From Gordonia soli NBRC 108243 (GTDB lineage Bacteria; Actinomycetota; Actinomycetes; Mycobacteriales; Mycobacteriaceae), in NCBI RefSeq assembly GCF_000334455.1, contig NZ_BANX01000007.1:62001-126000 (forward strand): a stretch of 64,000 bases of DNA, given 5' to 3'. Shown here piece after piece: positions 32,515-41,051 of the stretch. The notes under the pieces are model-generated. The model was given only the letters and a program-made list of their open reading frames with translations. It searched no databases and was not told the DNA's origin. The position numbers were made by a program, and so were the translations under genes. Position 1 is the stretch's first letter, and the number at the start of each line of letters is the position of its first letter.

Positions 32515-33500
32515 CAGAGCTCCAGTTCCACTTGGTCGCCGACCGCACGGGACACGCATGGCATCATCACGTCTCCCGCGGCTCGTTCGTCGTCGGTCAG
32601 ATATGCATCGCGATGGTCTATGCGTCCACCGCGGACGGTGAGCTTGCATTCGCCGCAGACGCCCTGGCGACACAGGTTCGGTACCGCGACACCACGTGCG
32701 AGCAGGGCTTCGAGCAGCGTTGTCTGTTCACCGACCGGGACCACCGCCCCGCGCGCGGCAAAGCTGGTGCCCCCCAACGGTGCCGCGGACGCGAACGGCT
32801 CCGAGTGGACACGCTTGCCCGGCCACCCGGCGTCGCGGGCGGCGGCGGCCACGGCCTCGATCATGCCCACCGGCCCGCACGTGAAGAGGTGGGCACCCAA
32901 TGGCGCATCGGCGAGGCGGGACGCCAATTCCGCCAACAGATCCCGACCGCTGTGCACGATCGTCACGCGATGCCCGGCCAGTTCGCGGAGGTCGTCGGCA
33001 TGCGGCCCGAAACCGGGACGGTGCGCGTACAGGACCTCGAAGGATCGGTTCCACAGCACCGCGTCGCGAACATGGGAGAGGATCGGCGTCACCCCGATGC
33101 CACCGGCGACCAGCACCGAGTGACGCGCCGCCGCCACCGGCGCGAAGGCGCTGCGGGGCGTGGAGGTCACCACCAGATCTCCCACAGCCAATCGGTGGAT
33201 CCACGCTGATCCCCCACGCCCGGACCGGTCTCGGCGAACCGAGATCGTGTAGTCCCTCGGCTCGATCATCGGGCCGGTCAAGGAGTACGAGTTCCGCTCA
33301 CCGTCACGCCAGGCGACGGCCAGGTGCGATCCCGCGGCGAAGGACGGCAGATCGACGCCGTCGGCGCGGGCGAACGTCACCTCTCTGACGTCCGGACAGA
33401 GGTCGCGCACACCGACGACCCGCATGAGCAGCTCGCGCGGGCCGACCGGACCGACGACCGGCGCCTGATCGGTTCCGAGTGTGTCGATCTCGAGTGTCAT
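32514..33500 (-). CDS. Flavin/[2Fe-2S] reductase (phthalate-dioxygenase-reductase type)
   Basis: A 328-residue PDR-type reductase: N-terminal flavin barrel (NSYSLTGPM), NAD-binding domain (VLVAGGIGVTPILSHV and HLFTCGPVGMIEAV), and a C-terminal plant-type ferredoxin with CRQGVCGECKLTV plus a fourth Cys in MMPCVS. It should pass electrons from NAD(P)H through flavin and [2Fe-2S] to the haem demethylase encoded directly downstream. Starts of both neighbours overlap with this gene, so the subunits are produced together. Confidence 0.92.
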   Translation of the reverse strand: MTLEIDTLGTDQAPVVGPVGPRELLMRVVGVRDLCPDVREVTFARADGVDLPSFAAGSHLAVAWRDGERNSYSLTGPMIEPRDYTISVRRDRSGRGGSAWIHRLAVGDLVVTSTPRSAFAPVAAARHSVLVAGGIGVTPILSHVRDAVLWNRSFEVLYAHRPGFGPHADDLRELAGHRVTIVHSGRDLLAELASRLADAPLGAHLFTCGPVGMIEAVAAAARDAGWPGKRVHSEPFASAAPLGGTSFAARGAVVPVGEQTTLLEALLARGVAVPNLCRQGVCGECKLTVRGGRIDHRDAYLTDDERAAGDVMMPCVSRAVGDQVELEL

Positions 33501-34012
33501 GACAGTTCCTCGGCATCCGGTCGGTACCCCAGGTACGCGTGGCGGCGGCGCGAGAAGTGGTGATACACGACCAACGTCACATCGCACCCGTCGCAGACCA
33601 TCGACTCGTCTATACCCGCATCGGTCGCAGTGGTCGCATGACAGTGCGCGCAGAAGACGTCCCGAGCGCCGTCGCCGAATCCCGACATCTCGTCGAGCGC
33701 GACGGTGACGATCTCGTCGTCGATCGCCCCCGCGCCGAGCACCTCTGTCCGCGCGCGGGCCACGGCCGCCCCATCTCCGACGAGTACGAACCGCCAGCCG
33801 GTCCGGGATTCCGACAACGCGTCGCCGAGCTCGGCGACGTCGATCACGGTGTGCGCAGCCGCCATCGCGTCGCGTCGGTTCTCGACGTGGGCGGCTGCGG
33901 TCGGCCCGGTGGTGACGACCAGGACATTGGCCGCGAGCGGGTCGATGTCGGCCTCGTCCAGAGCGCGGGCCGACCATCGCGGGACACTGGTCGTCGCCAT
34001 CGACACCGCCAT
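33497..34012 (-). CDS. DmmA-like dimethylamine monooxygenase small subunit
   Basis: A 171-residue protein with a Rossmann-like N-terminal two thirds (NVLVVTTGPT, FVLVGDGAAVA) and a C-terminal zinc-ribbon-like module with two CxxC pairs (FCAHC and MVCDGC) before YHHFSRRRHAYLGYRPDA. This combination matches the small subunit found in dimethylamine monooxygenase operons, often named DmmA family. Its exact role (flavin or electron-transfer subunit) is not clear from sequence. The stop overlaps the reductase start. Confidence 0.75.
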   Translation of the reverse strand: MAVSMATTSVPRWSARALDEADIDPLAANVLVVTTGPTAAAHVENRRDAMAAAHTVIDVAELGDALSESRTGWRFVLVGDGAAVARARTEVLGAGAIDDEIVTVALDEMSGFGDGARDVFCAHCHATTATDAGIDESMVCDGCDVTLVVYHHFSRRRHAYLGYRPDAEELS

Positions 34013-34014
34013 GG

Positions 34015-34401
34015 TCAGGGCGCGAAGGATCGGTGACCGACGAAGAACGCCAGAGCCCGGTCGGGTGTGGAGAACCGGATACGCGACCCCTTGGGGAAGA
34101 AGATCGCGTCGCGCGGCCCGGCATGCTCGACCTGTCCCGTGTCCAGGTTCTCCAAACGGAACTCGCCGTCGAGAACCACTTTCATCTCGTCGTAGGCGTA
34201 GTAGTAGTCCAACGGCGCATCGGTGCTCTTCAACTCGAAGTAGCCCGCCGACATCTCCGAGCCGCCCGGATTGGCGTAGACGTCGTCGATGAACCCCTCG
34301 GTGCCCGGGTACTCCTTCAGCGGCATCTGCGGCAGTGTCCGCCAGAAGTCACTCGTCACGCGGAACGGTGTCACCGTCTGCTCTGAATCGATGGTGGTCA
34401 T
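34015..34401 (-). CDS. EutQ-like cupin protein
   Basis: A 128-residue single-domain cupin. The core reads YYYAYDEMKVVLDGEFRLENL and RDAIFFPKGSRIRFSTPD, the two cupin motifs, though several metal-binding His are replaced (Glu and Lys present). It resembles EutQ-like proteins found near amine-utilisation genes. It is the first gene of the demethylase operon, with ATG 34401 behind GAGGAG. Possible roles are sensing, folding or an acetate-kinase-like activity; none is shown. Confidence 0.8.
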   Translation of the reverse strand: MTTIDSEQTVTPFRVTSDFWRTLPQMPLKEYPGTEGFIDDVYANPGGSEMSAGYFELKSTDAPLDYYYAYDEMKVVLDGEFRLENLDTGQVEHAGPRDAIFFPKGSRIRFSTPDRALAFFVGHRSFAP

Positions 34402-34730
34402 CTCGATCTCCTCGCTGCCAGGATGTTTCGTGCGGTCGCTGTCATGAAACCAGCGATATTGATAGGAAACCACGTGGACAGTGTCGAACGCGTTAACACG
34501 TGTGACTGTTCGGTATCTGCGCAGATGGGCACGGATTCGACCAGCCGCGTCGTCTCACCTAGTTACCTTGGGTTGACGGGCAAGAAACAAAATGGACACA
34601 CTCCCCCTGTTTCATCTCATACAACAGCGGCTCATCAAGTGAAACGGCCATCGGGCCGGGACGCAGTGGTCGCACCGACGCCGGCACCTCACGGTCGGCC
34701 GAGAGCAGGAAGTCGACAGGGACCAGAACA
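34402..34730. promoter_or_regulatory. Divergent promoter of the methylated-amine operons
   Basis: This 329-base region separates the demethylase operon (minus) from the N-methylglutamate operon (plus). It has no gene. It contains several GAAAC/GTTTC elements: GAAAC at 34446 and 34466, and 34584, and the pair GTTTCA (34609) / TGAAAC (34640). A palindromic ACACGTGT sits near 34496-34503. These are candidate sites for the XRE-cupin regulators. Confidence 0.55.
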
Positions 34731-35921
34731 GTGACACACACGAGCAAGTACGTCATCGTCGGCGGGGGCCTGGAAGGGCTCGCCATCGCCTGGTCGCTCG
34801 CCCACCGTGGCGAGCGGGATGTCCTCGTCCTGGAGCGCGGCACACTCTGCTCCGGGATGACCGGTAAGTCCAGCGGCGTCGTCCGATGCCACTACGGGAC
34901 TCCGTCTCTGGCGGCCATGTCGTGGTACGGCGTGGACATCTTCTCGCGCGCCACCGAGATCTTCGGTGACGACATGGCGTTCCGACAGTGCGGGTACGTC
35001 GTCGGTGTCGGCGAGGAGAACCTCGTCCCGCTCAAGGCCAATGTCGCGATGATGCAGGGCCTCGGCATCGACGTCGACCTGATCGGCCCCGACACCATGG
35101 CCGACCTCTGGCCGGGTCTGCGTGTCGACGACTACGCGGCATTCGCCTATGAACCCCGCGGCGGCCGCGGCGAGGCCTACATGGCCGGCATGGCGTTCGG
35201 TGCATCGGCGCGCGCACTCGGGGTCCGCGTCCGCCAGTCGACGCCCGTCGCCCGACTGCTGGCCGCTGCGAGTGGAGCCGTGTACGGAGTCGAACTCCAC
35301 GACGGCACCGAGATCCATGCCGAGACGGTCATCGTGGCCGCCGGACCATGGGCCCCCGACCTGGTCGCGCCGGTCGGCGTCGACGTCGACGTCAGGGCGC
35401 AGCGCGCACAGCTGGTCATGGTCGACCAGGGCGCACCGACCCCCGAGGTGCCGGTGCTGTCGGATCTCGCCAGCCTGCAGTACATCTGCCGCGAACCCAA
35501 CGGAGAGTTGCTCGTCGGCAACTCCGACCACCAGGCACCGCAATACATCGACCCCGACGACTTCGTGAACCGCGCCGACGACAGCACCGTCGAGAAGACG
35601 ATCCACAAGCTCGACCACCGACTCCCCGACATGCCGGACCCACGGATCACGAGCTCCTACGTCGGCGCATACGACGTCACCCCGGACTACAACCCGATCA
35701 TCGGCCCCGCGCCGGTCGACGGTCTGTTCCTCGCCACCGGATTCTCGGGTCACGGATTCAAGATCTCCCCCGCTGTCGGGGAGCTGGTGGCCGACCTCCT
35801 CACCACCGGGACCACCACGCTGCCCAACGTCGACCCGCGTGACTTCCGATACTCCCGCTTCGCCGAGGGGCAACCACTCATCAGCCTCAACCCCTACGTC
35901 GGCGCCGGCGAGATGCGCTGA
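34731..35921 (+). CDS. Sarcosine-oxidase-beta-like FAD oxidoreductase (MgdA-like)
   Basis: A 396-residue FAD-dependent oxidoreductase of the DAO/sarcosine oxidase beta family: dinucleotide loop VGGGLEGLAIAWSLA at the N-terminus, GTLCSGMTGKSSGVVR (the SoxB-like flavin segment), VIVAAGPWAPDL in the middle and GLFLATGFSGHGFKISPAVGELVADL at the C-terminus. The leading glycine loop has Glu in place of the usual third-Gly neighbour (GGLEG). In this operon the likely substrate is N-methylglutamate, giving glutamate and formaldehyde. Subunits MgdB, C and D are absent, so it may work alone. The start is GTG 34731. Confidence 0.85.
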   Translation: MTHTSKYVIVGGGLEGLAIAWSLAHRGERDVLVLERGTLCSGMTGKSSGVVRCHYGTPSLAAMSWYGVDIFSRATEIFGDDMAFRQCGYVVGVGEENLVPLKANVAMMQGLGIDVDLIGPDTMADLWPGLRVDDYAAFAYEPRGGRGEAYMAGMAFGASARALGVRVRQSTPVARLLAAASGAVYGVELHDGTEIHAETVIVAAGPWAPDLVAPVGVDVDVRAQRAQLVMVDQGAPTPEVPVLSDLASLQYICREPNGELLVGNSDHQAPQYIDPDDFVNRADDSTVEKTIHKLDHRLPDMPDPRITSSYVGAYDVTPDYNPIIGPAPVDGLFLATGFSGHGFKISPAVGELVADLLTTGTTTLPNVDPRDFRYSRFAEGQPLISLNPYVGAGEMR

Positions 35922-35955
35922 CCCGACCACCCTTCCGACCACCACAGGAGCCACC

Positions 35956-37332
35956 ATGGCCATCGACACCGCCGCCGCTCTCTCCGCAGCACCATCCTCG
36001 ACCGTCACCGAGCTCACCCCGAACCGGCCTTCGCTGTCCGATCTGGTGGAGGCCACCGGGACCACGTTCATCCTCGCTCTGTTCGTCACACTCTCCGGCA
36101 AGCCGTGTGCCAAATTGGTACCGGCACAGGCGGTCACACAGCTGGAGTCCGACGGGGTCGGCTTCGCCGGATATGCGGCCGGGATGATGGGCCAGGATCC
36201 CAAGGACCCCGACCTCGTCGCGATGCCGGACGTCACGTCGTTCACTCCCATCCCGTTCGTGCAGCCGGGACTCGCGCTCGTACACTGCGATCCCCACGTG
36301 GAGGGTAGGCCGTGGCCGTTCGCGCCGCGTGTCATCCTGCGCGAGACCCTGCGTCGCGCAGCCGACCTCGGTTTCGAGGTCAAGGTCGGCGCCGAGATCG
36401 AGTACTTCCTCGTCGACAAGGACGATGCAGGCCGGCTGACCACTGCCGACTCGTCGGACACCAAGCGGCAGCCTTGTTACGACGCCCGGGACGTGACCCG
36501 GATGTACGACCACCTGACCGAGATCTCCACGGCGATGAACGCCCTGGGCTGGGGCAACTACGCCAACGACCACGAGGACGCGAACGGCCAGTTCGAGCAG
36601 AACTTCGACTACGACGACGCAATGGTCACCGCCGACCGCGTCATCACGGCGCGATACCTGCTGTCGGTCATCGCCGAACGGCGGGGTATGCAGGCGACCT
36701 TCATGCCGAAGCCGTTCACCGACCGGACGGGGTCGGGGATGCACCTGCACCTGTCGCTGTGGACCGCCGACGGCTCGGCGTTCCCCGATGACACCGACGC
36801 CAAGGGACTCGGACTCTCGCACACCGCATACGGTTTCATCGCCGGCATCCTCGAACACGCCTGCGCGCTGCAGGGGATCATCGCCCCGACGGTCAACTCC
36901 TACAAGCGGACCGGGGCGACGACAACCAGCAGCGGCGCAACCTGGTCGCCGCGGTTCGCCACGTACGGCGGCAACGACCGCACGCACTACCTGCGCGTGC
37001 CCGATTCCAATCGCGTCGAACTCCGCGGTGGTGACGGATCGGCGAATCCCTACCTGGCCGCGACCGCCGCCATCGCCGCCGGACTGGACGGCGTGGAGCG
37101 AGCGCTCGACCCCGGGACACCCGGGAGTGGTGAGTCGCCCAGCGACTCGCTGCCGATGACGTTGCTGCACGCGATGGATTCGCTTGCTTCCGACAGCGTG
37201 CTGACCGCGGCTCTCGACATCGTCGGCTCCGGTGTCGCCGACTACTTCATGACCCGCAAGCGCGAGGAGTTCTTCGCGTGGCACAACACGGTCTCCGAAT
37301 GGGAGATCGACCACTACCTGACCGCGTTCTGA
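35956..37332 (+). CDS. gmaS: Gamma-glutamylmethylamide synthetase (type III glutamine synthetase-like)
   Basis: A 458-residue glutamine-synthetase-fold ligase of the GlnT/GMAS branch. Visible: GAEIEYFLVDKDD (metal Glu), QFEQNFDYDDA, GSGMHLHLSLW, PTVNSYKR and SGATWSPRFATYGGNDRTHYLRVP. The enzyme joins methylamine to glutamate with ATP to form gamma-glutamylmethylamide, the first step of indirect methylamine use. It could also accept ammonia or other small amines. ATG 35956 follows AGGAG. N-methylglutamate synthase genes follow immediately, which supports the methylamine assignment. Confidence 0.88.
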   Translation: MAIDTAAALSAAPSSTVTELTPNRPSLSDLVEATGTTFILALFVTLSGKPCAKLVPAQAVTQLESDGVGFAGYAAGMMGQDPKDPDLVAMPDVTSFTPIPFVQPGLALVHCDPHVEGRPWPFAPRVILRETLRRAADLGFEVKVGAEIEYFLVDKDDAGRLTTADSSDTKRQPCYDARDVTRMYDHLTEISTAMNALGWGNYANDHEDANGQFEQNFDYDDAMVTADRVITARYLLSVIAERRGMQATFMPKPFTDRTGSGMHLHLSLWTADGSAFPDDTDAKGLGLSHTAYGFIAGILEHACALQGIIAPTVNSYKRTGATTTSSGATWSPRFATYGGNDRTHYLRVPDSNRVELRGGDGSANPYLAATAAIAAGLDGVERALDPGTPGSGESPSDSLPMTLLHAMDSLASDSVLTAALDIVGSGVADYFMTRKREEFFAWHNTVSEWEIDHYLTAF

Positions 37333-37372
37333 ACCCTCACGACGCGTCGAGAAGAACAGGAGTCACACCGAC

Positions 37373-38272
37373 ATGTGTGGAATCGTGGGCCTACACCTGC
37401 GTGATCCCGAGTTGTACCCGCGACTCGGTGAATTGCTGACGGGCATGCTCGACCAGATGTGCGACCGCGGCCCGGACTCGGCCGGGATGTCGATCTACGG
37501 GGATCCCACGTGGTCACCGACCGGTAGCGCGACGGTCTCGCTGCTCGAATCCCCCTTTCCCGCCACCGAACTCGCAGCCGGACTGTCCGGGCAGACCGGT
37601 GTCACCGTGAGCGTCACCGATCTCGACCCGACCACTGTGGTCCATGGGCCGACGAGCCCTGAGGAACTGGTCGCCGCCGTTCGTGCGGTGGCCCCGACCG
37701 CCCGGGTCATCGGCTTCGGTCACGACGTCACCGTGCTCAAAGGGATGGGATACCCGACCGACCTCGCCAACCGGTTCGGTCTGCCCGGAGCATCCGGCTG
37801 GCAGGGGGTTGCGCACACCCGGATGGCGACCGAGTCGGCCGTGACCGCGGAAGGGTCACACCCGTTCTCGGTCGGTCCCGACCAGTGCCTGGTGCACAAC
37901 GGTTCCTTCTCGAATCACATGTCGATCAAGCACGAACTCGAGCGTGACGGTGTTCTCTTCGACAGCGAGAACGACACCGAGGTGGGCGCCCGATACGTGG
38001 CCGCGCAGCTGGCCCAGGGCGTCGACCTCGAGAAGGCACTCCTGATGCTGAACGAGACCTTCGACGGCTTCTACACCCTGCTCGTGTCGACCAGCGACTC
38101 CTTCGCGGTCGTCCGCGACGCGATCTCCTGCAAGCCCGCCGTCGTCGCGGAGACCGACCGCTGGGTCGCGATGGCATCCGAATTCCGCGCCCTGGCGGAA
38201 CTGCCCGGCGTCGAGACCGCCCGAATCTTCGAGCCCGAACCAGAAGAGGTGTACGTATGGCACCGTCAGTGA
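37373..38272 (+). CDS. mgsA: N-methylglutamate synthase subunit A (GlxB-like glutamine amidotransferase)
   Basis: A 299-residue class II glutamine amidotransferase. MCGIVGL places the catalytic Cys at position 2, and AHTRMATES, HNGSFSNH and DTEVGARYV follow as in GlxB/MgsA proteins. This domain removes methylamine from gamma-glutamylmethylamide and channels it to the synthase subunit. The ATG follows ACAGGAGTC. The end overlaps mgsB by 16 bases. Confidence 0.88.
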   Translation: MCGIVGLHLRDPELYPRLGELLTGMLDQMCDRGPDSAGMSIYGDPTWSPTGSATVSLLESPFPATELAAGLSGQTGVTVSVTDLDPTTVVHGPTSPEELVAAVRAVAPTARVIGFGHDVTVLKGMGYPTDLANRFGLPGASGWQGVAHTRMATESAVTAEGSHPFSVGPDQCLVHNGSFSNHMSIKHELERDGVLFDSENDTEVGARYVAAQLAQGVDLEKALLMLNETFDGFYTLLVSTSDSFAVVRDAISCKPAVVAETDRWVAMASEFRALAELPGVETARIFEPEPEEVYVWHRQ

Positions 38273-38997
38273 CCGAGATCCCCGCCGAGCGCCGGACCGC
38301 GGCACCGCAGGACGAGATCCACTCAGCCGTCCTCGATCTCCGCGAGACGACAGTTCGGGAGGTCAACGAGATCCTGCAGGCACCCGATGCCCCGGCCCGA
38401 TCGACCGTGTCCGCTCCGCGCGGAGCCCACGCCCTCGCGTGTGGCCTCACCGCCGACGTCGAGGTGACCATCGACGGCCACGTCGGCTACTACTGCGCCG
38501 GGATGAACCAGCGCGCACAGGTGACGGTGACCGGCAACGCCGGGGTCGGGGTGGCAGAGAACATGATGTCGGGCAGCGTGCGGGTCCGCGGCGACGCGTC
38601 GCAATCGGCGGGTGCCACCGCACATGGCGGCATGCTGGTCATCGAGGGCAATGCCGCGGCCCGCTGCGGCATCTCGATGAAGGGCGTCGACATCGTCGTC
38701 GGCGGCGACATCGGGCACATGAGTGCGTTCATGGGTCAGGCCGGACGGCTCGTCGTCTGCGGCGATGCCGGTGAGGCCCTGGGTGACTCGCTCTACGAAG
38801 CCCGGATCTACGTGCGCGGCTCGGTCGCCTCCCTCGGCGCCGACTGCATCAAGAAGGAGATGCGTGCCGAGCACCTCGCCGAATTGACGGAGTTGCTCGC
38901 GGCCGCCGGATTCGACGCCGAACCAGCAGATTTCACCCGGTACGGGTCCGCCCGCGAGCTCTACAACTTCCGTGTCGACAACGCCTCGTCCTACTGA
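38257..38997 (+). CDS. mgsB: N-methylglutamate synthase subunit B (GlxC-like, GXGXG domain)
   Basis: A 246-residue protein with the beta-helix GXGXG domain of the glutamate synthase alpha subunit: repeated Gly turns such as VGVAENMMSGSVRVRGDAS, GNAAARCGISMKGVDIVVGG and MGQAGRLVVCGDAGE. It is a structural subunit that, with MgsA and MgsC, rebuilds a glutamate-synthase-like enzyme. It overlaps mgsA by 16 bases, and mgsC follows 34 bases later. Confidence 0.87.
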   Translation: MAPSVTEIPAERRTAAPQDEIHSAVLDLRETTVREVNEILQAPDAPARSTVSAPRGAHALACGLTADVEVTIDGHVGYYCAGMNQRAQVTVTGNAGVGVAENMMSGSVRVRGDASQSAGATAHGGMLVIEGNAAARCGISMKGVDIVVGGDIGHMSAFMGQAGRLVVCGDAGEALGDSLYEARIYVRGSVASLGADCIKKEMRAEHLAELTELLAAAGFDAEPADFTRYGSARELYNFRVDNASSY

Positions 38998-39031
38998 GCC
39001 ACCGCTCGACAGAACACTCCAGGAGACACTC

Positions 39032-40357
39032 ATGACCACCACCGATCCCGCACTGCGCGAGTCGGCGACCTTCGGCCGCGGCGTCATCGCCGAGATCCAG
39101 CGCGCCGCCGAGACGGGAATCTACGACATCCGTGGCTGGGGCGCCAAGCGCGCCCTCCCACATTTCGACGATCTGCTCTTCCTCGGCGCATCCATGTCCC
39201 GCTATCCGCTGGAGGGGTACCGCGAGCGCTGCGACACCGATGTCGTACTCGGCGATCGCAATGCGAAGTTCCCTCTGCACCTGGACATCCCGGTGACGAT
39301 CGCCGGGATGAGCTTCGGTGCACTCTCCGGTCAGGCCAAGGAGGCCCTCGGGCGGGGCGCGAGCGAGGTCGGTACATCGACCACCACCGGCGACGGCGGG
39401 ATGACCGGAGAGGAGCGCGGGCAGTCGAAGAACCTCGTCTACCAATACCTTCCCTCGCGGTACGGGATGAATCCCGACGATCTCCGGAAGGCCGATGCCA
39501 TCGAGATCGTGCTCGGTCAGGGCGCCAAGCCAGGCGGCGGTGGCATGCTGCTGGGCCAGAAGATCACCGAGCGGGTCGCCGGGATGCGGACACTGCCGCA
39601 GGGGGTGGACCAGCGCAGTGCCTGCCGCCACCCGGATTGGACCGGCCCGGACGACCTCGCGATCAAGATCACCGAGCTCCGCGAGATCACCAACTGGGAG
39701 AAGCCGATCTACATCAAGGTCGGCGCCACCCGCACCTACTACGACGTCAAACTCGCGGTGAAGGCCGGCGCCGACGTCGTCGTGGTCGACGGGATGCAGG
39801 GCGGTACGGCGGCCACCCAGGACGTCTTCATCGAGCACGTCGGGATCCCGACCCTGGCAGCCATCCCGCAGGCCACCCAGGCATTGCAGGAGATGGGTGT
39901 GCACCGACGGCCCGGTGGTGTCCAACTGATCGTCTCGGGCGGCATCCGGAGCGGCGCCGACGTCGCGAAGGCGATGGCGCTGGGTGCCGACGCGGTAGCC
40001 ATCGGCACGGCCGCGTTGATCGCGCTGGGCGACAACAGTCCCCGGTACGCCGAGCAGTATCGAGCGCTCGGATCCGACGCCGGCTTCTACGACGACTTCC
40101 AGGCCGGCCGCGACCCCGCCGGGATCACCACGCAGGACCCCGATCTCGCCGCCAACCTCGATCCGGTCGAGGGCGGCCGACGCGTTGCCAATTACCTGCG
40201 CGTGCTCACGATGGAGGCGCAGACACTGGCCCGCGCATGCGGCAAGTCGCATCTGCGCAATCTCGAACCCGAGGACCTGGTGGCGCTGACGGTCGAGTCG
40301 TCTGCGATGGCGCGCGTCCCACTGGCCGGTACCACATGGATTCCCGGCCGGATTTGA
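39032..40357 (+). CDS. mgsC: N-methylglutamate synthase subunit C (GlxD-like, FMN/Fe-S glutamate synthase domain)
   Basis: A 441-residue FMN-binding glutamate synthase domain. FGALSGQAKEALGRGASEVG (FMN/substrate), GQGAKPGGGGMLLGQKI, KVGATRTYYDVKLAVKAGADVVVVDG and GGIRSGADVAKAMALGADAV are visible. It catalyses reductive formation of N-methylglutamate from 2-oxoglutarate and the methylamine released by MgsA. The start ATG 39032 follows AGGAG. The end overlaps the regulator gene by 22 bases if ATG 40336 is used. Confidence 0.9.
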   Translation: MTTTDPALRESATFGRGVIAEIQRAAETGIYDIRGWGAKRALPHFDDLLFLGASMSRYPLEGYRERCDTDVVLGDRNAKFPLHLDIPVTIAGMSFGALSGQAKEALGRGASEVGTSTTTGDGGMTGEERGQSKNLVYQYLPSRYGMNPDDLRKADAIEIVLGQGAKPGGGGMLLGQKITERVAGMRTLPQGVDQRSACRHPDWTGPDDLAIKITELREITNWEKPIYIKVGATRTYYDVKLAVKAGADVVVVDGMQGGTAATQDVFIEHVGIPTLAAIPQATQALQEMGVHRRPGGVQLIVSGGIRSGADVAKAMALGADAVAIGTAALIALGDNSPRYAEQYRALGSDAGFYDDFQAGRDPAGITTQDPDLAANLDPVEGGRRVANYLRVLTMEAQTLARACGKSHLRNLEPEDLVALTVESSAMARVPLAGTTWIPGRI

Positions 40358-41046
40358 CAGTGGTCCCGACAACCCTTCCGGAGTCGGAGCGGTCTGCGTC
40401 GAGCCCGATCTCGCGTGCGGTGGTGGAAGACACCACCACACGCGAGGTCCCCGATGTCGGCTTCGGTCCGGACTCGTTGGAAGCGGTCATCGGCGCCCAG
40501 ACCCGCCGGCTCCGCGTCAACGCGGGACTGTCTGTGAGCGACATGGCGATCCGGACCGGCATCTCCAAGTCGATGCTGTCCAAGATCGAGAACGCCCAGG
40601 CGTCCTGCAGTCTGGGGACCCTGTCCAAACTCGCCGCAGCACTCGACGTGCCGGTCACCTCGCTGTTCCGGGGTGAGAAGACACAGCGCGAATCCGTGTT
40701 CACCCGAGCGGGTTCCGGCGCCGACATCGTCGGGCGGGGGACGCGGGCGGGGCATCACTACGAGATGCTCGGCGCTCTGCGGGGGCAGCACCGACGTCTC
40801 GAGGCAGTGGTCGTGACACTTCTCGAGGAGTCGGAGGCCAGCCCGCGGTTCCAACACCCCGGCACCGAACTGCTGTACATGCTCGCCGGCGAGATGATCT
40901 ACACCCACGACAGTTCCGAGTACACGCTTCGCCCCGGCGACTCGCTCTTGCTCGACGGCGAGGGCGTCCACGGCCCACGTGCCCTGGTGCGGTTGCCGAT
41001 CCGCTTCCTCGCCGTCACCGCCTATCCCGACAACCACACGGAGTGA
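40336..41046 (+). CDS. XRE-family regulator with C-terminal cupin
   Basis: A 236-residue paralogue of the regulator at 29176-29823: HTH (LSVSDMAIRTGISKSMLSKIENAQ, LSKLAAALDVPVTSLFRG) then cupin (HPGTELLYMLAGEMIYT, LRPGDSLLLDGEGVHG). It lies inside the N-methylglutamate operon, so it likely controls the two divergent operons in response to an amine or gamma-glutamyl intermediate bound by the cupin. ATG 40336 overlaps mgsC; GTG 40360 is an alternative start. Its GTG-overlapping end couples it to the amidohydrolase. Confidence 0.88.
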   Translation: MDSRPDLTVVPTTLPESERSASSPISRAVVEDTTTREVPDVGFGPDSLEAVIGAQTRRLRVNAGLSVSDMAIRTGISKSMLSKIENAQASCSLGTLSKLAAALDVPVTSLFRGEKTQRESVFTRAGSGADIVGRGTRAGHHYEMLGALRGQHRRLEAVVVTLLEESEASPRFQHPGTELLYMLAGEMIYTHDSSEYTLRPGDSLLLDGEGVHGPRALVRLPIRFLAVTAYPDNHTE

Positions 41047-41051
41047 ACTCC

